Below are positions 1-7,784 of a stretch of DNA of 64,000 bases, piece by piece. A program made the position numbers and the translations under genes. Position 1 is the stretch's first letter. Each line of letters begins with the position of its first letter. The DNA comes from Eubacterium sp. (GTDB lineage: Bacteria > Bacillota > Clostridia > Lachnospirales > Lachnospiraceae), in assembly GCA_017619835.1 (NCBI GenBank), contig JAFZRN010000025.1:62001-126000 (forward strand), in the 5' to 3' direction. The notes under the pieces are model-generated. The model had not been told where the DNA came from. It saw only the letters and a program-made list of their open reading frames with translations, and did not search any database.

Positions 1-513
1 CTTTCTGTGGTTTTTCAGGATTTCAAGCTGTTCAGTTATACAATTGATAAGAATATTAAAATCGGAACAAGTGAAAATGGTGGTAATATCGATGAAGCCT
101 ATCATCTGAGCGGTATAGATGATTGGGTTTCTTTACTGGAGAAGAAGGGTGAAACAAATCTGTATAAGAATTATGACAGTAATGGAGTAGAACCGTCAGG
201 CGGACAGGCACAGAAGATTGCTATCGCAAGAGCTGTTTATCATAATTCGCCGGTTATAATACTGGATGAACCTACAGCGGCACTTGATCCGGTTGCCGAA
301 TATGAGGTTTATAATCATTTTAACGGCCTTATTAAGAACAAAACAGCAATATACATATCTCACCGACTGTCATCGTGTAAGTTCTGCGACAAGATAGCGG
401 TCTTTGATAATAAGAGTATTGTTGAATATGGTAATCACGATGAATTGATAAATTCCGGTGGGCTATATTCAAAGATGTATAAAACGCAGGCAAAATGGTA
501 TACGGAAGAGTAA
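1..513 (+). CDS. ABC exporter, C-terminal ATPase part (5' end outside window)
   Basis: The reading frame is open from the first base. It encodes the last ~170 residues of an ABC ATPase: a Q-loop region (VVFQDFKLF), the signature PSGGQAQK, Walker B VIILDEPTA and the switch histidine in YISHRLSS. By eye it is about 85% identical to the end of the exporter encoded at 13920-15704, including the unusual PSGGQ signature and the QAKWYTE tail. The rest of the gene, presumably the membrane domain and Walker A, lies left of the window. The close copy suggests a second, paralogous export/biosynthesis cluster next door. The gene ends 3 bases before a strong hairpin terminator. ABC exporter identity is secure; the substrate is unknown. 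Confidence 0.93.
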   Translation, partial: LSVVFQDFKLFSYTIDKNIKIGTSENGGNIDEAYHLSGIDDWVSLLEKKGETNLYKNYDSNGVEPSGGQAQKIAIARAVYHNSPVIILDEPTAALDPVAEYEVYNHFNGLIKNKTAIYISHRLSSCKFCDKIAVFDNKSIVEYGNHDELINSGGLYSKMYKTQAKWYTEE

Positions 514-516
514 AAG

Positions 517-551
517 AACAGCACATAAGCATTTTGCTTATGTGCTGTTTT
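517..551. terminator. Bidirectional hairpin terminator
   Basis: A perfect 14 bp stem (517-530 with 536-549) containing GCACATAAGC closes a 5-base loop and is followed by a short T stretch. It sits between the ABC gene and the convergent DUF975 gene, so it can serve both strands. The stem core resembles hairpins at 4774-4812 and 39921-39953. Confidence 0.85.
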
Positions 552-572
552 GGTTATCATATTTTATTCATT

Positions 573-1712
573 TTACTGGTTATAATAACTGTTCGGGTCA
601 AAATCTGTCGGATCTGGAATTGATGGATCCTGAGGAGCTGTCGGTTCCTGAGAAATCGTAGGTTCCTGTGAAGTATAGCCTGCATTATACTGCTGGTCCG
701 GATTATACTGCTGACCAGCATCATACTGCTGAGTAGGCTGCTGCGGTGTGTATTGCTGACCTGCGTTATACTGCTGACCAGGACTATACTGTTGTCCTGG
801 GTTGTACTGCTGACCGGGATTATACTGCTGCTGAGGCTGCTGTGGTGTGAACTGCTGGCCCTGATTGAACTGAGGGTTTACATTTCCGTAAGCGCCTGCA
901 TAGCTTGGTGTATAGTAAGGTGTTGCACCTGGGAATCTCTTTTCTCTTATGAAAAGGAACAGCTCTGAGAATGTAGCATACATATACGGATTAACATAGA
1001 AGATACCTAAGATACCGCATGTAAGGATTGAGAGGATTCCCCATCCGATGAAGCTGAGCTCAAGTACGAAGGTGTCCATCTTATAGCCGTCCATCATGTT
1101 TTTACTCTGTTCAAGCGCATCCTTGTAGCTGAGTGTAGGATCCTCTGAAAGGATATAGTCAACAAGATAATACTCATATGCCTTAATGATTCCGGGGATA
1201 ATGAGAAGAAGCGTCCACAGGAAGATGAAAAGGTTCTTCATAAATTCCACCTTAACGATATTTAGATAGTTACCTTTCTTAAATCCAAAGCCAACCTCTG
1301 CAAAATCAGGCTTTTCATATGAGTTTATAGTAAAGTATCGTTTACACCCGACTATTAGCGGATTAGCTACAAATATACTGAAAGCGATACTGATTATCAT
1401 TACAACGATTATGATCAGAATCAGGATTCCGCCCATAACTCCAAGGAAAGCGAGGAGACCTGCTTTATCAGCAGCTGAAGAATCGCCGTGATTAAGATCG
1501 CCAAAATCAAAATCATCCATATCTAAGTTATAATTTGACGAAGTACTGTTGCTTGAATACTTCTTTGAAAAATTTTTGAAGCTGTTTGATCCACCGGTGC
1601 TGCCGGAACCGCCGGAGATAAGTCCGATGATAAGTGCTACAACAACACATGCCCAATAATTTCTTTTAAAGGCTGCCATGCCTTTCTCTTTAAGATTTGC
1701 TCTGCTAAACAT
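573..1712 (-). CDS. DUF975 family membrane protein with Gln/Tyr-rich repeat tail
   Basis: The 379-residue protein matches the DUF975 family in its N-terminal pattern (MFSRANLKEKG, then a hydrophobic helix at about residues 20-37). Several further membrane helices follow, around residues 85-115, 155-175 and 215-245, with family-like stretches such as VGCKRYF and SEDPTLSYKDALEQSK. Function of the family is unknown; some members sit near stress or envelope genes. The last ~110 residues are low-complexity, with a hexapeptide-like QQY(N/S/D)(P/A)G repeat, probably cytoplasmic and disordered. The start is supported by AGGAGG just upstream on the minus strand. It converges with the ABC gene at 1-513. 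Confidence 0.85.
   Translation of the reverse strand: MFSRANLKEKGMAAFKRNYWACVVVALIIGLISGGSGSTGGSNSFKNFSKKYSSNSTSSNYNLDMDDFDFGDLNHGDSSAADKAGLLAFLGVMGGILILIIIVVMIISIAFSIFVANPLIVGCKRYFTINSYEKPDFAEVGFGFKKGNYLNIVKVEFMKNLFIFLWTLLLIIPGIIKAYEYYLVDYILSEDPTLSYKDALEQSKNMMDGYKMDTFVLELSFIGWGILSILTCGILGIFYVNPYMYATFSELFLFIREKRFPGATPYYTPSYAGAYGNVNPQFNQGQQFTPQQPQQQYNPGQQYNPGQQYSPGQQYNAGQQYTPQQPTQQYDAGQQYNPDQQYNAGYTSQEPTISQEPTAPQDPSIPDPTDFDPNSYYNQ
676..836 (-). repeat. In-gene tandem repeat coding QQYxxG units
   Basis: About eight imperfect 18 bp units encode QQYNPG, QQYSPG, QQYNAG, QQYDAG and similar hexapeptides near the C-terminus of the DUF975 protein, with one interruption (TPQQPT). Such tracts often vary in copy number by slippage. 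Confidence 0.85.
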
Positions 1713-1899
1713 AAGTATCCTCCTTAAATGTCATATTACAAAACAACATAAATATATTACAATATATAAAGGATAAAGTAAATATTTATGATGTTATTTA
1801 GATTAAAAATATGGCATATTTTCGGTAAAAAACAGTTTACTTTTTTTTGCGTTTGCAATATCATAGAAGTGGTGTGAATTAAATATATGGAGGGGTAAA

Positions 1900-3351
1900 A
1901 TGAGTACTAAGAATTCAAATGAAACAAAGGTTCAAGAAGCGGTTTATGATGCTAAGCAGCTGGGAACCCCCAGAATGCTTGTTCTCGGACTTCAGCACAT
2001 GTTTGCTATGTTCGGCGCAACGGTTCTTGTTCCGGCACTCACAGGCTTAAGCGTTTCCGCAACACTCCTTTTTGCCGGTGTTGGAACGCTTCTTTTCCAT
2101 CTTATATCTAAAAGGAAGGTACCGGCATTTCTCGGTTCATCCTTTGCATTTCTTGCAGGATATGCGGCTATAGCTCCTAATGGCGAAAAAGAGCTTCTGC
2201 CTTATGCATGTCTCGGAGTTGCATGTGCAGGTCTTGTATATCTGATACTTGCAGCTTTAATCAAATCATTTGGCGTAAACAGGGTAATGAAATACTTCCC
2301 GCCAATAGTAACAGGCCCCATTATCATAGGTATAGGTCTTTCACTTTCACAGTCTGCTGTAGATAACTGCTCGACTAACTGGCTGGTTGCTCTTATTGCA
2401 ATCCTGATAGTTGTTATCTGTAATCTCTGCGGAAAAGGAATGATAAGGATAATCCCTATAATCCTCGGTGTGCTTGGATCATGCTTCGTAGCTATCATCC
2501 TTGCTCTGATCTTTGGTCAGACTATAACGGGAGCTGATGGAGCAGAGTATATCACAATTGGCGGAGTAGAGAACTTAAGACTCTTCAGTGTAGCATCTAT
2601 TGATGCCATTAAGGAAGCATCATGGATAGGTCTTCCTTTCAAGATGAGTGACACAGTTTTCTCAATCTTCAGTAACCCTGATACAAAGCTGATAATCACA
2701 GCGATCATAACAATAGTTCCGATATCAGTTGCTACTATAGTAGAACATATCGGTGATATATCAGCTATATCATCCACAGTTGACAGGAACTTCATTGAAG
2801 ATCCTGGTCTTCACAGAACACTTACAGGTGACGGACTTGCAACATTTGTTGCATCACTCTTCGGAGCACCTGCTAATACAACCTACGGCGAGAATACCGG
2901 AGTGCTTTCACTTTCTAAGGTTTATGATCCCGTGGTTATAAGAATAGCAGCTGTATTTGCTATGATCTTCTCATTTTCACCGAAGATCGCAGCTTGTATA
3001 TCAGCAATCCCCACACCTGTTATGGGCGGAATATCACTCGTACTTTACGGTATGATCTCTGCAGTCGGTGTTCGTAACATTGTTGAGAATAAGGTTGATT
3101 TCAGTGAGTCAAGAAATGTTATCATTGCTGCAATCATTCTCGTTCTTGCAATCGGTATTACCTACAGCTCAGCCGGAGCAATCAATATTCCTTGCGGAAG
3201 CATGGTTATCTCACTTTCAGGTCTTGCTGTTGGATCACTTGCAGGTATCATCCTTAATGCAGTGCTTCCCGGTAGAGATAAGACCGATAATATAGAAGCT
3301 GTACATAAAAAGACCGAAGAAATTAAAACAGACAAAGAAAAGACTGAGTAA
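1900..3351 (+). CDS. uraA: Uracil/xanthine permease (NCS2 family)
   Basis: A 483-residue polytopic membrane protein with NCS2 hallmarks: QHMFAMFGATVLVP near residue 30, the GSSFAF loop near residue 77, and the family signature around GENTGVLSLSKVYDP near residue 335. Length is slightly above the usual 420-460 because of a charged, Lys/Glu-rich C-terminal tail. It would import uracil or a related nucleobase with protons across the cytoplasmic membrane. The start follows a strong GGAGGGG site at a good distance. I see no PyrR attenuator or purine riboswitch in the 187-base upstream gap. The assignment to uracil rather than xanthine is by overall pattern only. Confidence 0.9.
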   Translation: MSTKNSNETKVQEAVYDAKQLGTPRMLVLGLQHMFAMFGATVLVPALTGLSVSATLLFAGVGTLLFHLISKRKVPAFLGSSFAFLAGYAAIAPNGEKELLPYACLGVACAGLVYLILAALIKSFGVNRVMKYFPPIVTGPIIIGIGLSLSQSAVDNCSTNWLVALIAILIVVICNLCGKGMIRIIPIILGVLGSCFVAIILALIFGQTITGADGAEYITIGGVENLRLFSVASIDAIKEASWIGLPFKMSDTVFSIFSNPDTKLIITAIITIVPISVATIVEHIGDISAISSTVDRNFIEDPGLHRTLTGDGLATFVASLFGAPANTTYGENTGVLSLSKVYDPVVIRIAAVFAMIFSFSPKIAACISAIPTPVMGGISLVLYGMISAVGVRNIVENKVDFSESRNVIIAAIILVLAIGITYSSAGAINIPCGSMVISLSGLAVGSLAGIILNAVLPGRDKTDNIEAVHKKTEEIKTDKEKTE

Positions 3352-3375
3352 TAAAGGACATAGGAGGATATTGAA

Positions 3376-3729
3376 ATGGCTAAAGTAGCTGAACTTTTTG
3401 ATCTGAATAAAGCCGTAGAGCAGTATTCGGAAAAGAAAGCTTATACAGAGGGAGTTTTATATTATCACAAGCTTATTAAAGGCAATAAGGCTATAAGACA
3501 TTCGGATTTCTATCCGGCAATTAAGAAATTCGATGCTGCTCTTAAGGATTTTATCAAGACGGATTCAACTACAGCTCTTGTAGATCTTACAAATATTATT
3601 CCGGAGTATTTCGTTGAAGGTGAAGTTCCTGATATCTTTGAAACTGAAGGTCTTAAGGTGGCTCTGGATAATCTGTCTGAATATCTGATGCATCTTCGTA
3701 AGCTCTGTAATCTGGATTTCTATAAGTAG
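3376..3729 (+). CDS. Small uncharacterised protein downstream of uracil permease
   Basis: A 117-residue, soluble-looking, probably helical protein with no signal peptide or membrane segment. The middle is rich in Lys and Asp (YPAIKKFDAALKDF). I do not recognise the family. It begins 24 bases after the permease stop with an AGGAGG ribosome site, so it is probably co-transcribed with the permease, and ends 41 bases before the lipid kinase. No catalytic motif is visible. Confidence 0.75.
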   Translation: MAKVAELFDLNKAVEQYSEKKAYTEGVLYYHKLIKGNKAIRHSDFYPAIKKFDAALKDFIKTDSTTALVDLTNIIPEYFVEGEVPDIFETEGLKVALDNLSEYLMHLRKLCNLDFYK

Positions 3730-3770
3730 GTTTAAATCCGGATACTATTATTATATAGCAGGAGTATTAT

Positions 3771-4727
3771 ATGTATTACTTCATAGTTAACTATACCGGT
3801 GGAAGCGGAAAAGCCCGCAAAACCTGGAATAGGGTGCATTTCCTTCTTAAGGAAAAGGGTATTGAATATAAAGCCTATGCTACAAAAAGAGCCGGTCATG
3901 CAGGAGAGCTTGCCAAGAATATCTCCGAAATAGACGATGATGATATCAGGCTTATTGTTGTAGGTGGCGATGGAACTATTAATGAAGTGCTGAACGGAAT
4001 CACTGACTTTTCTAAGGTCCGTCTCGGTCTTATTCCGACAGGTTCTGGAAATGATTTCTCAAGGGGACTCGGTATTACAAAGAATACTGATCAGGCTCTG
4101 GATATCATCCTTTCTTCTGTAGAAGGTAAGACTATTGATATCGGAGAAGTAACGACAGGCGACGGAAAGAAGAGATACTTTGGTATCAGTTCGGGAATCG
4201 GTCTTGATGCTATCGTCTGCAAGAAAAATGATTCATCAAAGGTTAAGAAGATACTTAATAAGCTGGGTATAGGAAGCCTTTCCTATATTGTGCTTACTAT
4301 TACGACACTTTTCAGCATGGAAACCTATGATGTTAAGGTTAAGCTTAAATATTCGGAGATGGAAGAGGACGGAGATAAGGCTGTTCTAGTTGAAGAAAAA
4401 CATTTCGATAAGCTTATCTTCCTTGTTGCAATGAATTTCTTTGCCGAAGGCGGCGGAGTTCCGATGAATCCGAATGCTACCGCAGATGACGGACTGCTTT
4501 CAATCTGTGCTGTTGCGGGAATTCCGAAATGGAAGACATTTTTTAAACTTCCGCTCCTTACAAAAGGAAAGCATGAAGGGAAAAAAGGATTTGTCCTGAA
4601 AGATGTAGAAGGGCTCGTATTCGATGCCGACCGTCCTATGGTATTACATGCAGACGGTGAATATATCGGAGATGAAACCCATATTGAGATGAATGTGATC
4701 AGAAATGCTATAAATGTAATGATCTAA
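3771..4727 (+). CDS. Diacylglycerol/lipid kinase family protein (YegS/DagK/BmrU type)
   Basis: The 318-residue protein has the DAGK catalytic fold motifs: the N-terminal NYTGGSGKA stretch, the nucleotide-binding VVGGDGTINEVLNG near residues 63-76, and IPTGSGNDFSRGLG near residues 87-100. The C-terminal half carries the family's DGLL and HADGE motifs. Members phosphorylate diacylglycerol, undecaprenol-like or other lipids at the inner face of the membrane; the substrate cannot be told from sequence. A CAGGAG ribosome site precedes the ATG. It is the last gene before the 4774 terminator and marks the left end of the backbone segment. Confidence 0.92.
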   Translation: MYYFIVNYTGGSGKARKTWNRVHFLLKEKGIEYKAYATKRAGHAGELAKNISEIDDDDIRLIVVGGDGTINEVLNGITDFSKVRLGLIPTGSGNDFSRGLGITKNTDQALDIILSSVEGKTIDIGEVTTGDGKKRYFGISSGIGLDAIVCKKNDSSKVKKILNKLGIGSLSYIVLTITTLFSMETYDVKVKLKYSEMEEDGDKAVLVEEKHFDKLIFLVAMNFFAEGGGVPMNPNATADDGLLSICAVAGIPKWKTFFKLPLLTKGKHEGKKGFVLKDVEGLVFDADRPMVLHADGEYIGDETHIEMNVIRNAINVMI

Positions 4728-4773
4728 TATAGTTTAGACGACAACCATACAAAATCGAAAAATAAGCAAATTA

Positions 4774-4812
4774 AAATGGCACATAAGGCCCCCCAGCCTA
4801 TGTGCCATTTTT
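4774..4812 (+). terminator. Rho-independent terminator after lipid kinase gene
   Basis: AAATGGCACATAAGG pairs with CCTATGTGCCATTT (one bulge) around a C-rich loop and runs into five Ts. It shares its stem core with the hairpin at 39921-39953. The ~30 bases after each hairpin (TAACC-TCAC... pattern) also look alike, so the two are probably copies of one segment. Confidence 0.88.
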
Positions 4813-4894
4813 GGTATAACCCTCACTTTATCCCTGTAAAATGATTTTACCTTATCTTTATATTAATACATAAATATTTTAAAAGATATACCCA

Positions 4895-4980
4895 TTGAGT
4901 GAACGACATATTTTTTGAGTGAACGACATTTTTTGTAAATGCGAAATGTCGTTCACTCATTTTTTGTGTTGTTCACTCAA
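4895..4980. promoter_or_regulatory. Fourfold operator array, probable LytTR regulator binding sites
   Basis: Two direct copies of TTGAGTGAACGACAT (4895-4909 and 4915-4929) are spaced 20 bp start to start. Two copies on the opposite strand (4946-4959, ATGTCGTTCACTCA, and 4967-4980) are also 20 bp apart, giving a mirror-symmetric array. The same 20-bp-spaced pair occurs at 40132-40165 upstream of a LytTR response regulator. LytTR proteins bind pairs of short direct repeats about two helical turns apart, so this is the likely activator site for the gene cluster starting at 5080. Binding is inferred. Confidence 0.75.
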
Positions 4981-4991
4981 CAATTATTGAA

Positions 4992-5057
4992 GAGAATATC
5001 TAAGAATGATATTCTCAAACTTGTGTGTGAATACTAATAGTACACATAAGATATAAT
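4992..5057 (+). promoter_or_regulatory. Inverted repeat and -10 box of the carrier-protein cluster promoter
   Basis: A perfect 9 bp inverted repeat GAGAATATC/GATATTCTC (4992-5016, 7-base loop) lies just after the operator array. A perfect TATAAT is at 5052-5057, 22 bases before the first start codon, but 17 bases upstream of it there is only a poor -35 (GAATAC). A good -10 with no -35 fits an activator-dependent promoter. Confidence 0.6.
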
Positions 5058-5079
5058 TTTAAAACTTTAGGAGTAACAT

Positions 5080-6504
5080 ATGAAGATAATTGATTGTTTA
5101 TATGAAAATAGGGGATTAGATAAAACAGCTGTCAGGTTTGGTTCAGATAGTATTAGTTATAAAGAATTATGGAATAAAAGTTTAGCTTATTCTGAAAAAA
5201 TCAAAAGATTAAATACCCAGAATGTTGCTATTTTATTACCAAACTCAATAGATTATTTTATTTCATATTATTCAATATTACTTGGGGGAAAGACTGTAGT
5301 ACCTATTGGTTATTATCTTGGACAAAATGAAGTTCAGGAAATACTTAATGAAACCGGAGCATGCTTAATAACTACTTCAGATAGGGATGTTTATGAATGC
5401 GAAGATGTTCTATATATCGATAAAAATGATGATTGGGAAGTTCCTGACTTTGATTATGATTCATATAAAACATCAGAGGTTGCAGTCGTTTTTCCGACTT
5501 CTGGAACAACAAGCAGATCAAAGTATGTACAACTGTCTGATTTGAATCTTATGCAGAATGTTCAGGATATTATGAAAATTCTGAGTATGAGTAGAGAAAA
5601 GAACAGAAATGATAATGAGCTTATTGTTTTGCCACTTACAGCATCTTTCTGTAATACAACACAGATGCTTGTCTGTTTATATTGTTCTATGACAATAACT
5701 ATTTTAGATGGTCGTATATCGCTTCCTAAGATTTTTCAGTTGATGAAAACAAACGATATAACGTATTGCGAGATGACTCCAACTTTATTGAAGATATTTG
5801 CTCAGCATTACAACATGTTAAAAGATGAAAAGTTTGAGTTAAAGAGAATATCCTGCGGTGGAGAAACCATAAGTGAAGATGAATTAAAAATAGTTCAAAA
5901 GCAGCTTACAGGAGTTGAAGTATACCTTGGCTATGGACTTACAGAAGCGGGACCGGTTGTGGCAACGCAGTGTTCAGAGGATTATCTATATGCTGGTAAT
6001 TCTGTTGGAAAATTACTTGATAGTTTTGAAATTAGATTTGGAGCATTAGATAATCAGGATGATTATCCTGATGGTGCAGGTGAAATTGAAATTAAAGGCC
6101 CTTGTATTATGAAGGGTTATCTAAATGAAGAAAAACCAAGTGTTGTGGAGGGCTGGTTTGCAACGGGTGATATCGGATATATGGATGAGAATAATTATCT
6201 TTATATCATCGGAAGGAAAAAGAACATCATAATTTCAGGTGGAAGAAACATCAATGCTGAAGAAGTTGAAAATGTAGTCCGTAAATACGATGCAGTTGAA
6301 GAGTGCAGAGTATATGGAGAAAAAAACAGTATTTATGGTGAAGTTGTAGTTATTGATGTTGTAAAAAAGAAGGATTGCAGTATAGATAATAAGGAACTTA
6401 TACATTTTTGCAAAGAATATCTGGCAGATTATAAGATTCCTCAGAAGTTTAATTATGTTGATTTTATAAAGAAGAATAGTTCGGGTAAGATTATCAGATA
6501 TTAG
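5080..6504 (+). CDS. AMP-dependent acyl ligase 1 (acyl-AMP/acyl-ACP ligase type)
   Basis: The 474-residue protein has the ANL adenylating-enzyme motifs: P-loop PTSGTTSRSKYV near residue 140, YGLTEAGP near residue 285, WFATGDIGYMDENNYLYIIGRKKNIIISGG around residues 363-395 (split here as ATGDIGYMD, then GRKKNIIISGG), and the C-terminal lysine in NSSGKI. It would activate a carboxylate as acyl-AMP and load it on a carrier protein. The 12-base gap to a carrier-protein gene (6517) supports a dedicated partner. The P-loop lacks the usual TGxPKG form, which is also seen in the second ligase at 9001. Substrate unknown. First gene of the cluster, with AGGAG upstream of the ATG. Confidence 0.88.
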   Translation: MKIIDCLYENRGLDKTAVRFGSDSISYKELWNKSLAYSEKIKRLNTQNVAILLPNSIDYFISYYSILLGGKTVVPIGYYLGQNEVQEILNETGACLITTSDRDVYECEDVLYIDKNDDWEVPDFDYDSYKTSEVAVVFPTSGTTSRSKYVQLSDLNLMQNVQDIMKILSMSREKNRNDNELIVLPLTASFCNTTQMLVCLYCSMTITILDGRISLPKIFQLMKTNDITYCEMTPTLLKIFAQHYNMLKDEKFELKRISCGGETISEDELKIVQKQLTGVEVYLGYGLTEAGPVVATQCSEDYLYAGNSVGKLLDSFEIRFGALDNQDDYPDGAGEIEIKGPCIMKGYLNEEKPSVVEGWFATGDIGYMDENNYLYIIGRKKNIIISGGRNINAEEVENVVRKYDAVEECRVYGEKNSIYGEVVVIDVVKKKDCSIDNKELIHFCKEYLADYKIPQKFNYVDFIKKNSSGKIIRY

Positions 6505-6516
6505 AAGGACGGTATT

Positions 6517-6774
6517 ATGAAGGAACAACTTATAGATATTATATGTGAAGTTCTTGAAATTGAAAAAGATATAGTGACGGATGAAAAAATGCTGGTAAGT
6601 GATCTTGGGGCCGGTTCACTAGCTGTTGCTAAAATTGCTGTCAAGGTCGAGGACTTTTATGATGTGCTTTTAGAAGATGAATCTATATATTCATTTGAAG
6701 ACATTTCTGTGAAAGATTTTTGTCATCGAATTTCAAATGCCCTGGTAGAACAGGGCGTTCAAGAGGATCAATAA
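6517..6774 (+). CDS. Acyl carrier protein 1
   Basis: The 85-residue acidic helical protein has a carrier-protein layout. The likely phosphopantetheine attachment serine is Ser34 in LGAGSLAVAKI, where the usual Asp before Ser is Gly. The remaining helices (KVEDFYDVLLED, then SVKDFCHRI) fit ACP helices II-IV. Placed between ligase 1 and a BtrH-like gene, it is probably the carrier loaded by ligase 1. The missing DSL aspartate might alter recognition by the phosphopantetheinyl transferase encoded at 21286. Confidence 0.85.
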   Translation: MKEQLIDIICEVLEIEKDIVTDEKMLVSDLGAGSLAVAKIAVKVEDFYDVLLEDESIYSFEDISVKDFCHRISNALVEQGVQEDQ

Positions 6775-7773
6775 GTGGAAAGCAATTATCAAGGAAAAAT
6801 ATGCATGTCGGGAGCTGTTTATAATGATTTATCAGAAGTCAGAGATGATATCTATGAATTTGATCTGATTCTTAATGATAAAGCTATATGCTCCTATAGC
6901 AGAAACCGAAGCAAATCATATGATGTGGATGTATTAAATGCAGTTACTTCAGTGCTTGAATACGGGAATATTCAGATGCCCACAGAGGTTTTTGATAGTT
7001 ATGATGAGGCGGTTCCATGGCTCAGAAAAATGCTAAAAAAGAAAAAAGTTTTTCTGTTTGTTAGAGCAAGACTATTGGATTATGATATTGCGTTTAGATA
7101 TTCAAGGAATGCAAAACATATTATGTGTATAAAAGAATATGATCCAGTAGAAAAGAAGTATAGAATTGCTGACTCATTCATATCTAATGCTCCACTTGCT
7201 TCATTTTATGGTTGGGTGAATAGCGAAACAATTGATAATTCATGGATAGACTTAAAATGTGATAATTTTTATCTGGATTATGATCCTAAAGATATAGATT
7301 TAATCATAAATAATAGGATTAATAATCTAATAGGATTTTTTGAACAGTATCTGAACACCGATCCTTCTGATGAAAATAATGAATTTTATTATGGGAAAGC
7401 AGCACTGAATACTCTTTTGAGTGATACATTAAAAAGTATTGAGGCAAGCGATATTCAGGATATAGAAGGACAGATAGTATCGCTTAATTATTATTTCAGA
7501 GCTGATTCAGTTATTGGATTAAGTCAGTTAATAAGAGATTCCTTTCAATGGCTCATATCTCAGGGAGATAACGTGTTTTGGGAAGAATGCGTAACAGAAA
7601 TGAATTCACTTATTGAAAGTCTTATTAAAGAACTGCTTGTATGTACAAAGATGAGCTTAAGAATGAAAAAAGATAAAGTTATTGCCTCATTGCAGACTAT
7701 GCAGAATATTATTGAACAAGAAAACAACATATATATGAAGGCATTAAATAAGCTGAATAAGTATTATATTTAA
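6775..7773 (+). CDS. BtrH-like protein 1 (cysteine-peptidase-fold acyltransferase family)
   Basis: A 332-residue protein starting with GTG directly after the carrier-protein stop codon. It resembles the other three BtrH-like proteins of the cluster in size and layout: an N-terminal half with a middle segment ending in IKEYDPVEKKYRIADSF, which matches the H..(V/I)xGYDxxxxxxxxxD region of the family, and a helical C-terminal half. BtrH transfers an acyl group from a carrier protein in butirosin synthesis. The N-terminal Cys-rich motif seen in paralogues is weak here (KICMSGAVYND), so catalysis is uncertain. Probable role is handling carrier-bound intermediates. Confidence 0.55.
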   Translation: MESNYQGKICMSGAVYNDLSEVRDDIYEFDLILNDKAICSYSRNRSKSYDVDVLNAVTSVLEYGNIQMPTEVFDSYDEAVPWLRKMLKKKKVFLFVRARLLDYDIAFRYSRNAKHIMCIKEYDPVEKKYRIADSFISNAPLASFYGWVNSETIDNSWIDLKCDNFYLDYDPKDIDLIINNRINNLIGFFEQYLNTDPSDENNEFYYGKAALNTLLSDTLKSIEASDIQDIEGQIVSLNYYFRADSVIGLSQLIRDSFQWLISQGDNVFWEECVTEMNSLIESLIKELLVCTKMSLRMKKDKVIASLQTMQNIIEQENNIYMKALNKLNKYYI

Positions 7774-7784
7774 GGAGATTAGCA

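Noticed and set aside
753-968. 71-codon + strand frame opposite the DUF975 gene
   Set aside because: It lies in the repeat region of the real minus-strand gene and has no ribosome site; an antisense shadow.
1713-1899. Possible purine or uracil riboswitch before the uracil permease gene
   Set aside because: No conserved riboswitch core or terminator/antiterminator pair is visible in the 187 bases.
2202-2795. Two minus-strand frames inside the uracil permease gene
   Set aside because: Opposite-strand shadows of a well-supported membrane protein gene; no ribosome sites.
4708-5079. CRISPR-like array because of repeated TGAGTGAACGACAT
   Set aside because: Only four copies, in two orientations and with 5-bp spacers of T runs; this is an operator pattern, not an array.
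6235-6528. 97-codon minus-strand frame at the end of acyl ligase 1
   Set aside because: AT-rich antisense shadow with low-complexity Ile/Phe/Asn content.
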